Source of the DNA: DATEMK01 sp039914625
GTDB taxonomy: Bacteria > Bacteroidota > Bacteroidia > AKYH767-A > OLB10
DNA length: 21,112 bases
Assembly (NCBI GenBank): GCA_039914625.1
Contig: JBDSOU010000203.1
Location: forward strand, 1 to 21,112
Direction of reading: 5' to 3'
The notes under the pieces are model-generated. The model made no database searches and was not told the origin of the DNA. It saw only the letters and a program-made list of their open reading frames with translations. Below, one piece after another: positions 8,156 through 16,317 of the stretch. Each line of letters starts with the position of its first letter. Position 1 is the stretch's first letter. A program made the translations under genes and the position numbers.

Positions 8156-9934
8156 ATGCAAAAAAATAAAATCACTTTCATCATTGCACTAATGAGCAGT
8201 GCTTTGTTGGGAATTATTCTCCTGCAAATTTACTGGATCAGGCATGATTTTATTATTAAAGAACAACGTTTCGATCAGCAGGTAAGTGAAGCGATGAATG
8301 CTGTAGTGGACAAATTAGAAACAAGGCAGGCATTGGATTTTATCGGTAATAGTTTTTTTCGCTACGAAAATGATACGAATTTCTGGAAAGCATTGGATCA
8401 AAATATTATTCCGCCCGAACCACAGGAAGCGCCTGAGCCGCCTGAAATGCCTGAACCTCCGCAACCCGGAGATGCGGATGAACCGCCATTAGCAGAAAAC
8501 TTCAGCCCTGTTCCTGATTCGTCCATTCAAAAAATCATGAGTGAGATGAGAAAAGGAATGAGAGGGCAAATCAGAAAAGACTCCCTGTCAAATAAGATTG
8601 AAATTTCTGATTCATCCATTTCGGGGAATAAATGGCACAGAGAAGAATTGGAAATTAAAACTGATTCTGCAAGGAACATGACGGAAATTAATCATTTAAA
8701 AATAGACCAGGAAATTGGAAAGAGTGAAAGAATTGGAATTCAAAATGAAATGATGCAGGCAGATGTAGAAAGGCAAAAAATAAGGATGGAACAGGAATAT
8801 ATACGGATGAAAGTCAAGGTGAATTCCAAAATGGAAAAGTTAAATGAAGTAATGAACCAGCTTGCAGTGGAGTTTGTAAAAAATAACGACAGTCCGATGA
8901 AAGGAATTCCACAGGAACAGGTGGATTCGTTACTGGCTCTTGAGCTGAGGAATAAAGGAATCATTACTTATTACAACTTCGGAGTGTATGACCAAAGAAA
9001 GGATGAAATAGTAATGGCAAAAGACACAACCAGAAAATCTTCACTGCTTTCAACAAATTATAAAACGGGGCTTTTTCCAAATGAAATTGTTTCGCGGGGA
9101 GAAAATCTTTTGCTGTATTTTCCATCGCGAACATCATTTGTTCTGACCAATATGATATGGATGCTATCAGGCTCGGTATTGTTCACACTTACTATTATTA
9201 TTGTTTTTGCATATACCATCAGCATGTTATTGCAACAGAAAAAACTATCCGAAATCAAATCGGATTTTATAAATAACATGACGCATGAGTTTAAAACGCC
9301 TATTGCTACTATAGCGCTCGCAGTAGATGCTATCAACAATCCGAAGGTGCATGATGATAAGGAAAGAATGCAATATTATTCTAATATTATCCGTGAAGAA
9401 AACAAAAGAATGAATAAACAGGTGGAAAAAATCTTACAAACCGCTTTGTTTGAGAAAAAAGATTTCGAGATTAATAAAAAAGAAATTGACGTGCATCAGA
9501 TTTTAGAAAAAGCTGTTGAGAATATAAAATTACAAATCGAAGCAAGACAGGGTTTTATTTCCTGCAACCTTGAAGCAATAAACCACATTATCCAGGCTGA
9601 TGAAATACTTTTAACAACGGCAGTTGTAAATCTTTTAGATAACGCAAATAAATATTCTCCTGAAAAACCTGAAATAACTGTTGTGACAGAAAACCGCGAA
9701 AACGGAATTTTAATTTCAGTAGAAGACAAAGGAATGGGCATGAGTCGTGAAACGATGAACAGCATTTTCGAAAAATTTTATCGCCAGCAGACTGGAAATT
9801 TACATAATGTAAAGGGGTTTGGTTTGGGGTTAAGTCATGTGAAAACTATTATTAATGCGCATGGAGGAGAAATTAAAGTTTCAAGTGAGTTGAATAAAGG
9901 AAGCAAGTTTGAAGTATATTTACCATTAGCATAA
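8156..9934 (+). CDS. Sensor histidine kinase, RprX-like
   Basis: The 592-residue protein is an inner-membrane sensor kinase. A first membrane helix (~6-28, ITFIIALMSSALLGIILLQI) is followed by a ~300-residue periplasmic sensor region, a second helix (~333-356), a HisKA dimerisation domain with NNMTHEFKTPIATIAL (phospho-acceptor His377), and a HATPase_c domain with N-box LLDNANKYSP (~492), G1 VEDKGMGM and G2 GFGLGLSHV. The sensor region holds an acidic proline/glutamate-rich stretch (~85-112) and a long charged helical part (~170-240) that resembles no named sensor domain I know. The layout is like Bacteroides RprX. The cognate regulator gene follows after 84 bp, so the two form an operon. The signal is unknown. 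Confidence 0.9.
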   Translation: MQKNKITFIIALMSSALLGIILLQIYWIRHDFIIKEQRFDQQVSEAMNAVVDKLETRQALDFIGNSFFRYENDTNFWKALDQNIIPPEPQEAPEPPEMPEPPQPGDADEPPLAENFSPVPDSSIQKIMSEMRKGMRGQIRKDSLSNKIEISDSSISGNKWHREELEIKTDSARNMTEINHLKIDQEIGKSERIGIQNEMMQADVERQKIRMEQEYIRMKVKVNSKMEKLNEVMNQLAVEFVKNNDSPMKGIPQEQVDSLLALELRNKGIITYYNFGVYDQRKDEIVMAKDTTRKSSLLSTNYKTGLFPNEIVSRGENLLLYFPSRTSFVLTNMIWMLSGSVLFTLTIIIVFAYTISMLLQQKKLSEIKSDFINNMTHEFKTPIATIALAVDAINNPKVHDDKERMQYYSNIIREENKRMNKQVEKILQTALFEKKDFEINKKEIDVHQILEKAVENIKLQIEARQGFISCNLEAINHIIQADEILLTTAVVNLLDNANKYSPEKPEITVVTENRENGILISVEDKGMGMSRETMNSIFEKFYRQQTGNLHNVKGFGLGLSHVKTIINAHGGEIKVSSELNKGSKFEVYLPLA

Positions 9935-9936
9935 AA

Positions 9937-9996
9937 AAGTTATTGAATTATGAGTTGTTGAATTATTGAGTAAGAAAAACAATAAAGCAATAACTT
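9937..9996 (+). repeat. Short repeats in kinase-regulator spacer
   Basis: AAGTTATTG (9937-9945) is inverted as CAATAACTT (9988-9996), and between them TTGAATTATGAG (9943-9954) recurs as TTGAATTATTGAG (9958-9970). The intervening distance is large, so a stable hairpin is uncertain. It is low-complexity AT-rich spacer DNA with possible RNA structure. Confidence 0.3.
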
Positions 9997-10018
9997 AATA
10001 GCATTATAATTGAAAAAA

Positions 10019-10717
10019 ATGAAAGAAAAATCGCCAAAAATTTTATTAGCCGAAGATGATACAAATTTCGGTGCAGTGTTGCGGGACTATCTTACAATGA
10101 ATGATTATGAGGTGAAACTTTGCAAAGACGGAAATGAAGCGTTACAGAGTTTTTTAAACAGCAATTTTGATATCTGCATACTCGATGTGATGATGCCCTT
10201 AAAAGATGGGTTTATGCTAGCCCGTGAGATTAAAGAAAAAAATCAAAATATTCCGATCATTTTTCTGACTGCAAAAACATTAAAAAACGATGTATTGGAA
10301 GGTTTTAAAATAGGTGCAGATGATTATATAACAAAACCTTTTGATTCTGAAATTCTACTCTACAAGATTAAGGCAATACTAAACAGGAATAAAGAAGGGG
10401 CTGGCAAAGAGAATCTTCCCAATGAATTTAAAATTGGTAAATATGATTTTAATTATAAACTGAGAACAGTTACAGGCGGAAAAGAGGAACACAAGCTTTC
10501 ACCTAAAGAAGGCGAACTGCTTTTTTTACTTTGCGTAAAAATGAATGATCTGCTGAAAAGAGAGGAAGCACTGAAAAAAATATGGGGTGATGATAATTAT
10601 TTTACTGCACGAAGCATGGATGTATTTATTGCCAAAATCAGGAAATATTTAAGCGGTGATCCGAATATTGAATTGATGAATTTACATGGAAGCGGATTCA
10701 GGTTAATGGTGAAATAA
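10019..10717 (+). CDS. OmpR-family response regulator, RprY-like
   Basis: The 232-residue protein has a receiver domain (~1-120: acidic pair in LLAEDDTNFG, phospho-acceptor Asp56 in CILDVMMPLKDGF, switch Thr in IIFLTAKT, Lys in DYITKPFD) and a winged-helix Trans_reg_C DNA-binding domain (~130-230; LSPKEGELLFLLC, RSMDVFIAKIRKYL, GSGFRLMVK). All conserved receiver residues are present. The receiver closely resembles Bacteroides RprY (LEGFKIGADDYITKPF). A TTG three codons upstream (10010) is possible, but the ATG at 10019 gives the usual length and is preferred. It should be phosphorylated by the kinase encoded just upstream; target genes are unknown. Confidence 0.93.
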   Translation: MKEKSPKILLAEDDTNFGAVLRDYLTMNDYEVKLCKDGNEALQSFLNSNFDICILDVMMPLKDGFMLAREIKEKNQNIPIIFLTAKTLKNDVLEGFKIGADDYITKPFDSEILLYKIKAILNRNKEGAGKENLPNEFKIGKYDFNYKLRTVTGGKEEHKLSPKEGELLFLLCVKMNDLLKREEALKKIWGDDNYFTARSMDVFIAKIRKYLSGDPNIELMNLHGSGFRLMVK

Positions 10718-10744
10718 AATTCCGCCTGATCAGAACGTAAAGAA

Positions 10745-12061
10745 TTATTTTTTAAAATTAATTTTTGCTATAAGCTCATTAAAAATATTTTTTGCAATAA
10801 TAGGTTTCGCCTCCTGCAAAGTATGTACATCATCTTTGAAAACTTGTTGTGAAGCATCATCATAAGCATTTGAAAAATCTTTAAAATAAAATCCTGTTGA
10901 ATCAGTTCGGACAATATTTATTTTTTTAAGAATATTATTTCTGAGAAGCAGGCAATGTTCCTGATCCTTTTTATGAGCCGCAGAAAATTCCTTTTCTTCT
11001 TTTGAAAGGTTTTTTTTGAAATAAACCATGGGTTGAAAAAAAGTAAAAAACTCACAGCCATATGCAGTGCAAATGGTTTTTGCTTTTTCCAGATTTGCAA
11101 AATAAATTTCGGAAATTTCATTTCTCCATCGGTCTGAACCATAGCCAACATTCCTTTTCAGCTTACTAATCTTGCCAAATTTTTCAGTAAAATATTTTCC
11201 GACAATCAAGCGGACCAGATTACTCTTATACACAAACAACGAAAGTGCAGGATAATTTTTCATGAGAAAAGGATTGTTTTCATAAACCAAAAAATTAAAT
11301 GGATAACCCGGTCGGGGATCATATTTTAAAGGAGAAGTAATGTCGTTAGCACCATCATACAAAATAACAAGGTCAGGAGCGAGGTTACTAACTTCATTTA
11401 CGATTGCAGCAAGTTCCATTGAAGAAACCGAGGAAACCACTCCGAAATTATAAACACGGACATTAGTGAAATTATTTTTTTGAAATTCCTGCTCCAGAAG
11501 TTTCGGAATAGATGGTTCACCCTCCCAAACCGCAGAACCTCCCATAAAAATTATTCTGAATTCATTTATGTCTTTCGGGATTTTCGGGTAGGATCCCCGG
11601 TAGCCTTGTTCATTGTACGTTTCATTTCCAAAACCGGTCATCGTATTTACTGCGCCTTTAAACATTATATAGGGAAATGGCTTGCGAGCATTTTCTACCG
11701 GGTAAAGTCTGTCAAAAGCGCCTGCACTCGGAAAAAAATACCTACTTGTAATTTCCAGAATAAGAAAACAGGAACAAATAATTATTAGTAAAAAAAATAT
11801 CCTTCCTCCTTTTTGAAGAATCGAGGATGCAGAAATTTTATCTCTGAAGAAAAGAATGTAAAATCTGTTAATTAATTTATAAAATAAAAAGTATACAATA
11901 ACAATTTGTACAGAAAAAATATACTTATGAATATTGTGATTGGTCAGTATACCATCACCATCTCCCCAAATTTTATCTGAAACATATTCACCAAAAGTGA
12001 TGAGCAGCAAAACTGTTGTTGCCAACACAACAGTTTTATTTTTTAAAAAAAATAATTTCAT
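10745..12061 (-). CDS. Membrane-anchored SGNH-hydrolase-like protein
   Basis: With the start at 12061 the protein has 438 residues. Three hydrophobic helices occupy about residues 8-27, 47-71 and 87-105. They are followed by a soluble domain with the SGNH/GDSL blocks: IIFMGGSAVWEG (nucleophile Ser176), YNFGVVSS (Gly207), LYDGANDI (Asn239) and the terminal KDDVHTL (Asp410/411-His413). All four block residues are present, so it may be a functional esterase or acyl/acetyl hydrolase acting on a glycan or lipid at the membrane face; the substrate is unknown. An upstream in-frame ATG at 12106 would add 15 basic residues, but the ATG at 12059-12061 overlaps the stop of the preceding gene as ATGA, a standard translational coupling, and is followed directly by the first membrane helix. 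The gene is conspicuously AT-rich. Confidence 0.82.
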   Translation of the reverse strand: MKLFFLKNKTVVLATTVLLLITFGEYVSDKIWGDGDGILTNHNIHKYIFSVQIVIVYFLFYKLINRFYILFFRDKISASSILQKGGRIFFLLIIICSCFLILEITSRYFFPSAGAFDRLYPVENARKPFPYIMFKGAVNTMTGFGNETYNEQGYRGSYPKIPKDINEFRIIFMGGSAVWEGEPSIPKLLEQEFQKNNFTNVRVYNFGVVSSVSSMELAAIVNEVSNLAPDLVILYDGANDITSPLKYDPRPGYPFNFLVYENNPFLMKNYPALSLFVYKSNLVRLIVGKYFTEKFGKISKLKRNVGYGSDRWRNEISEIYFANLEKAKTICTAYGCEFFTFFQPMVYFKKNLSKEEKEFSAAHKKDQEHCLLLRNNILKKINIVRTDSTGFYFKDFSNAYDDASQQVFKDDVHTLQEAKPIIAKNIFNELIAKINFKK

Positions 12062-12795
12062 GCGGGAAGATTTTCCTTTTCGATTTTTTCCCGGAAAAAA
12101 TTCCAAAGCGGTTCATCAGGCGGACGACAAATCACATGTATATTTATTTTACTTACAGGATGAATGAACTCTACTTCACGCGCATGCAAATGAATGCCGC
12201 CATCTTTATTACTTCTGTCAGAACCGTATTTCAAATCTCCTTTTATTGGAGATCCGATATTTGATAACATTGCACGAATCTGGTGATGCCTTCCTGTGAT
12301 CGGATTTATTTTTAACAAAAAATATTTTTCAGATTCTGCAATCAGTTCATATTCTAATTCTGAAAGCAACGCACCCTCTGCCGGCTTTGTATGAACAAAG
12401 CTTTTATTCTTGGCCTCATTTTTTTTTAGATAAACTGTAAGGTGATCTGCTGGTTTAGCTGGTTTATTCTTTACAACAGCCCAATAAGTTTTTTTTAATT
12501 TTTTCTCGCGAAATAATTCATTCAATCGTTCAAGAGCTTTACTTGTTCTTGCAAAAATGACAATGCCGCTAACCGGTCGATCTATACGGTGGACGGTTCC
12601 CAGAAAAACTTCTCCGGGTTTCTGATATTTTTCTTTGACGTATTTTTTTACCCGTTCACTCAGCGGTTCGTCACCAGTTTTATCACCCTGAACAATTTCA
12701 CCCGGCTTTTTATTTACAATAATCAGGTGATTGTCTTCATACAAAACATCAATAAAAAGTTTAAAGTTTGAAGTTTGAAGTTTAAAATTATCCAC
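12058..12795 (-). CDS. RluA-family RNA pseudouridine synthase
   Basis: The 245-residue protein has the RluA/RluC/RluD catalytic motif VHRIDRPVSGIVIFA (catalytic Asp72), the N-terminal LYEDNHLIIVNKKPGE strand-loop and the C-terminal INPITGRHHQIRAML and SPIKGDLKYG motifs. It isomerises specific uridines in rRNA or tRNA; no S4 domain is present, so the target class cannot be fixed. The start is problematic. The only upstream start is GTG at 12795, and residues 5-13 are encoded by a tandem 7-mer repeat. Conserved sequence begins at residue 15, where an ATT codon (12751-12753) stands where relatives start with Met (M-D-V-L-Y-E-D). Translation from GTG, ATT, or TTG at codon 18 are all possible. The 3' end overlaps the SGNH gene by 4 bp, and panB lies 63 bp upstream in the same direction. 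Confidence 0.88.
   Translation of the reverse strand: MDNFKLQTSNFKLFIDVLYEDNHLIIVNKKPGEIVQGDKTGDEPLSERVKKYVKEKYQKPGEVFLGTVHRIDRPVSGIVIFARTSKALERLNELFREKKLKKTYWAVVKNKPAKPADHLTVYLKKNEAKNKSFVHTKPAEGALLSELEYELIAESEKYFLLKINPITGRHHQIRAMLSNIGSPIKGDLKYGSDRSNKDGGIHLHAREVEFIHPVSKINIHVICRPPDEPLWNFFREKIEKENLPA
12757..12784. repeat. Four tandem 7-mers inside the pseudouridine synthase start region
   Basis: AAGTTTA, AAGTTTG, AAGTTTG and AAGTTTA follow each other without gaps. The run covers the codons just before the conserved part of the protein and looks like spacer DNA read into the coding frame. Confidence 0.75.
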
Positions 12796-12858
12796 AAGGT
12801 AAACTAAAGATTAAAAATTAAAACGGTGAATCGTGAATTGTAAATCGTACATCTAAAA

Positions 12859-13674
12859 TCAATACTGTTCTTTCTCGTTCGGAAAATCCATCTTCTTAAC
12901 ATCCTGAATATATTTTTCAGTTGCAGTTTTCATCTGATCATACAGGTTAAGGTATCTTCTTAAAAAACGGGGAGAAAATTCTTTGTTAATTCCAAGCATA
13001 TCATGCAGCACTAAAACTTGTCCATCAGTATTTCGACCGGCACCAATTCCGATGATTGGAATTTTAACTTTTTCAGAAACTTTTTTTGCAAGCTGCGCAG
13101 GAATTTTTTCAAGGACAATCGCAAAGCATCCGATGTTTTCAAGCAGCAAAGCGTCTTCCAATAAACGTTCTGCTTCATCTTTTTCCTTTGCCCGTACAAC
13201 ATAGGTTCCAAATTTGTAAATGGATTGCGGTGTCAATCCCAAGTGCCCCATTACAGGTACACCTGCGGACAAAATTCGTTCTACAGATTCTTTTACTTCG
13301 CGGCCTCCTTCAAGTTTTATAGAATGAGCACCTGATTCCTTCATGATACGGATGGACGTATTCAATGCTTCTTTTGAATTGCCCTGGTAAGAACCAAAAG
13401 GGAGATCCACTACAACTAAAGCCCTTGAAACAGCCCTGACCACGGATGAGGCATGATAGATCATCTGATCAAGCGTAATAGGCAATGTGGTTTCGTGCCC
13501 TGCCATAACGTTAGATGCTGAATCTCCAACAAGTATCACGTCAATACCTGCATCATCTATAATCCGCGCCATGCTGAAATCATAAGCAGTAAGCATTGAA
13601 ATTTTTTCACCCTTCCGCTTCATTTCAAGCAGTGTGTGAGTGGTTATTTTTTTTACTTCAGTGTTGGTTGACAT
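12859..13674 (-). CDS. panB: 3-methyl-2-oxobutanoate hydroxymethyltransferase
   Basis: The 271-residue protein makes ketopantoate from 2-oxoisovalerate and 5,10-methylene-tetrahydrofolate, the first committed step of pantothenate/CoA synthesis, in the cytosol. Visible key residues match E. coli PanB: the metal-binding Asp51 in LVGDSASNVM and Asp90 in VVDLPFGSYQ, substrate-binding Lys120/Glu122 in SIKLEGG, and the base Glu189 in IVLEKIP; GIGAGRNTDGQVLV and HDMLG are also typical. The ATG at 13674 gives the normal family length. It is first of a likely three-gene minus-strand unit with the pseudouridine synthase and SGNH genes. No other pan genes lie in the window. Confidence 0.97.
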   Translation of the reverse strand: MSTNTEVKKITTHTLLEMKRKGEKISMLTAYDFSMARIIDDAGIDVILVGDSASNVMAGHETTLPITLDQMIYHASSVVRAVSRALVVVDLPFGSYQGNSKEALNTSIRIMKESGAHSIKLEGGREVKESVERILSAGVPVMGHLGLTPQSIYKFGTYVVRAKEKDEAERLLEDALLLENIGCFAIVLEKIPAQLAKKVSEKVKIPIIGIGAGRNTDGQVLVLHDMLGINKEFSPRFLRRYLNLYDQMKTATEKYIQDVKKMDFPNEKEQY

Positions 13675-13752
13675 GGGATTAGTATGTGGTTAGCGGTCTG
13701 AGGTTTGCTGTTTATGATTTTATTTGGTTCATTGGCCTTTCAATGAATAAAC

Positions 13753-13760
13753 CAAACATA
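13753..13760 (-). promoter_or_regulatory. Putative -7 box for panB
   Basis: The minus strand reads TATGTTTG, a TAnnTTTG match 78 bp upstream of panB. It overlaps one arm of an imperfect inverted repeat (13723-13734 with 13741-13756, 12 bp with a 4-nt bulge), which might affect access to it. Confidence 0.35.
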
Positions 13761-13802
13761 ATTGATGTTTTAGCAACCCGGCAGCTTTTGATCTTCAATT
13801 TC

Positions 13803-14999
13803 TCAGTTTTCTTCTTTAGGCAAAACAAATCCTTTATCGGTTGACTGTTTCGGTTTATTGTTATTTTTTATTTCCTGCTGATCGTTGCCCGGTTTTTCAT
13901 TTTTAGAAAGTGTGGAAAGGGAATCTGACAGTGCTTTATTTTGCTTTCTTAAAAGTTCATTTTCTTCCTTTTCGGCTTTAACTGTTTTTGAGAGCGAAAT
14001 AATCAGGTCTGAATTTTCATTGCCTGCAACCATTTCTTTATACTTCAATAATTCTTTATTTACTTTTAAGAGTGAATCGTAAGTTAAAGCAGATTTACTT
14101 ATCGAAGCCTGCAGACTTTTTATTGAGCTTTCATAATTTTTCTTTTGATTTTCTGTCTCATCATCATCACTTTTCATTGCTTCAACAGTTTTGCGCAAAT
14201 CTTCATTTTGTTCGGAAAGTTTATTAATCTGTGTTTTTAGTTTGATAATTGATTCGGTCAATTCAATAATGTCAGGACTTGTCTGTTCTTTTTGTACAGA
14301 CGGATCCCGAAGTTCATCATTTAACGGTTGGGTTTCTCCGTTTTTACTTGCAGAAAATAAATAAAGGAAATCCATTCTGCCCTTTGATCCGGGGCCAATA
14401 ACAATTCCCATCCTTCCTGATTTGTATGCAATTTCAGAAAAGGAAATAAGAAAATTATTGTTGAGATAAATATCGTAATTCCGTTCCGAGGTTCTTATTT
14501 CAACTAAATTGTATGAATTGATATCATTTATCAATTTTGAATTGGTCCATCCTGATGTTTTTGGATCACCCGTTAAATATTTATAAGTTCCCCCTGTAAT
14601 TTGACGGACTCTGTACTGTTTAAATCTATTGATCTCAAAAATAAATCCTCCCTTTCCATCCGGCTGCGCCATAAAAATAATCCCGATAGAACCATCATCA
14701 TTCACTGCTTTTTCAAGCTTGAGCGAGCCAACTAATCGGAATGTGCTAAGATTATTTTCATAACCTGCTATGATGGCAAAGGGCGAAAGAATTGTTTTAC
14801 GGTTCAAAATATATTCCCCTTCCTGTACAATAAACAGGTTATCGGCATTAGCCAATGTAGTCCATAAATTGTTGGTACTGTCAAAATTTTCGCTGAGATT
14901 CAGCATGTCAAATTTTTCTTTAACAAGCTGGGCATCCGCCTTATAATTAAAAGCGAATACCAATATAAAAATAAAAGTAAGAAGCTGTCTTTTCTTCAA
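13803..14999 (-). CDS. Secreted LamG/DUF1080-like protein with C-terminal coiled coil
   Basis: The 398-residue protein has a clear signal peptide (KKRQ, then LLTFIFILVFAFNY, cleavage likely after ADA at ~23). Residues ~30-220 look like a concanavalin-type beta-sandwich of the kind seen in LamG and DUF1080 (FDSTNNLWTT, GSIGIIFMAQPDGKGGFIFE, YNLVEIRTSERNYDIYLNN, SGRMGIVIGPGSKGRMDFLY). Residues ~240-365 are heptad-like and rich in Lys/Glu/Leu/Ser, a long coiled coil, followed by a low-complexity Asn/Lys/Gln tail. It is likely periplasmic or surface-located; binding to glycan or to itself is possible, but function is unknown. The start is TTG: an in-frame TAA lies two codons upstream and the next in-frame ATG falls beyond the signal peptide. 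Confidence 0.75.
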   Translation of the reverse strand: MKKRQLLTFIFILVFAFNYKADAQLVKEKFDMLNLSENFDSTNNLWTTLANADNLFIVQEGEYILNRKTILSPFAIIAGYENNLSTFRLVGSLKLEKAVNDDGSIGIIFMAQPDGKGGFIFEINRFKQYRVRQITGGTYKYLTGDPKTSGWTNSKLINDINSYNLVEIRTSERNYDIYLNNNFLISFSEIAYKSGRMGIVIGPGSKGRMDFLYLFSASKNGETQPLNDELRDPSVQKEQTSPDIIELTESIIKLKTQINKLSEQNEDLRKTVEAMKSDDDETENQKKNYESSIKSLQASISKSALTYDSLLKVNKELLKYKEMVAGNENSDLIISLSKTVKAEKEENELLRKQNKALSDSLSTLSKNEKPGNDQQEIKNNNKPKQSTDKGFVLPKEEN

Positions 15000-15023
15000 G
15001 AATTAATCTGTTATTTAACAATT

Positions 15024-15031
15024 CAAAATTA
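15024..15031 (-). promoter_or_regulatory. Putative -7 box for the coiled-coil secreted protein
   Basis: The minus strand reads TAATTTTG, 25 bp upstream of the TTG start, within the 105-bp divergent region. Confidence 0.4.
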
Positions 15032-15068
15032 GGAAAAATTAAAACGTACTGATTTTGAAGATTTCCAT

Positions 15069-15076
15069 TACTTTTG
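15069..15076 (+). promoter_or_regulatory. Putative -7 box for the lipoprotein gene
   Basis: TACTTTTG matches TAnnTTTG, 29 bp upstream of the ATG of the divergent lipoprotein gene. Confidence 0.4.
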
Positions 15077-15104
15077 AACAATTAATTTTAATACGTAAAA
15101 GGTC

Positions 15105-16103
15105 ATGCAACGTTACTACATCCAAATTTTGTGTTTAATCATTATTACCATTTTAAATTCTTGTGAAGCGGATTTTAATGTGACCGCTCCTTATAAAGAA
15201 ACAACTGTAGTATATGGTCTTTTGGATGCAGCCGATTCTGTGCAATGGGTACGTATCAATAAAACTTTTTTGGGTGAAGGAGATGCTTATGTGATGGCTC
15301 AACAACCGGACTCTACTAATTTTCCTGACATTCTGGATGTAAAGTTGGAGGCGTATAATACAGCAGGTACGCTTATTCAAACCCTCATGCTGAAAAGGGA
15401 TTCAAGCATTCAGCTGGAGCCGGGTATATTTGCTTCATCTCCGAATATTTTATACAGAACAAAACCGGGTGAGGTGATTAAACAAGAGAATAAATACAAG
15501 TTGGTTATTTATAACAGGGAATCAGGAAAAACAGTAACAGCCCTTACCAATGTAGTTGATGAAATGTTTATAAACTATCCTTACCAGGGAATTCAGTTTA
15601 ATTGGTTTAATGAAGGTGAAGATCCCAATAAGTATGTTCAGATAAAATGGGCAACTGTTCCCGAAGGAGTAGTTTACCAATTAACCATACGATTCCATTA
15701 TGACGAGAGTAACGTGACCAACCCATCAGATACTGTGCATAAATATATTGACTGGGTTTTTCCAGAAATAACTACCGGCAGCGGGCAATCACAAAATTTA
15801 TCGCTTCAAATACAAGGGAACGATTTTTATAAATATATTTCTGATAATATAAAACCGGAAAATAATATAATAAGAAAAATCGGACATCTTGATTTTAACT
15901 TCACTGTGGGCGCAGAAGAATTTAATACTTACATTGTGGTAAACCAACCACCTACAGGTGCGAATCAAAATATACCTCAATTCACAAATATTGATGGAGG
16001 AATAGGAATTTTTTCGAGCAGGCTGAATCAATCAGTTAAGAATATTGATATGAACACAAATTGTGAAAATTTATTACGCAATTTAGGTCTGGGATTTTAT
16101 TAA
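15105..16103 (+). CDS. Surface lipoprotein, DUF4249-like
   Basis: The 332-residue protein begins with a hydrophobic signal (YIQILCLIIITILNSC) carrying a lipobox LNSC, so Cys20 should be lipidated; the E-A-D that follows would fit outer-membrane sorting. The body is beta-rich, starting ADFNVTAPYKETTVVYGLLD and VQWVRINKTFLGEGDAY, a pattern I associate with Bacteroidota lipoproteins annotated as DUF4249, often encoded near TonB-dependent transporters. No such transporter lies next to it here. Function is unknown. It is divergent from the secreted coiled-coil protein gene, with a shared 105-bp promoter region, and is followed 214 bp later by dnaK. The family assignment is from memory of pattern, not a search. 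Confidence 0.7.
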   Translation: MQRYYIQILCLIIITILNSCEADFNVTAPYKETTVVYGLLDAADSVQWVRINKTFLGEGDAYVMAQQPDSTNFPDILDVKLEAYNTAGTLIQTLMLKRDSSIQLEPGIFASSPNILYRTKPGEVIKQENKYKLVIYNRESGKTVTALTNVVDEMFINYPYQGIQFNWFNEGEDPNKYVQIKWATVPEGVVYQLTIRFHYDESNVTNPSDTVHKYIDWVFPEITTGSGQSQNLSLQIQGNDFYKYISDNIKPENNIIRKIGHLDFNFTVGAEEFNTYIVVNQPPTGANQNIPQFTNIDGGIGIFSSRLNQSVKNIDMNTNCENLLRNLGLGFY

Positions 16104-16188
16104 TGCGATTTTAACTCTCAAGTTAAAGCTGTAGTTGAATTGTATTTTAAAGATTATACATCCAAAATTTTAAAATACTGTCTTTTTG

Positions 16189-16240
16189 TCATTATAGGAA
16201 TTTAATTTTTCTTTTAAATCATTATAAAAATGTCATAATT
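16189..16240 (+). promoter_or_regulatory. dnaK: Possible dnaK upstream regulatory repeats
   Basis: TCATTATA occurs at 16189-16196 and 16219-16226, exactly 30 bp apart, with a related TCATAATT at 16233-16240. The 214-bp region before dnaK lacks a TAnnTTTG match and has no CIRCE element, so a different sigma factor or site is likely. Evidence is thin. Confidence 0.25.
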
Positions 16241-16317
16241 GCTTTAAAATTTCATTGGCATATTCATTGACAACAGGAAAGAAAATAATTTTAAATAAAA
16301 ACTAAAATAATTATAAA

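Noticed and set aside
13723..13756. Imperfect inverted repeat as a terminator of the coiled-coil protein gene
   Set aside because: The stem has a 4-nt bulge and no T-tract follows on the minus strand; its direction and position do not fit a Rho-independent terminator.
16110..16127. TTTAACT/AGTTAAA hairpin after the lipoprotein gene
   Set aside because: A 7-bp A/T-rich stem without a T-tract, too weak to call a terminator.
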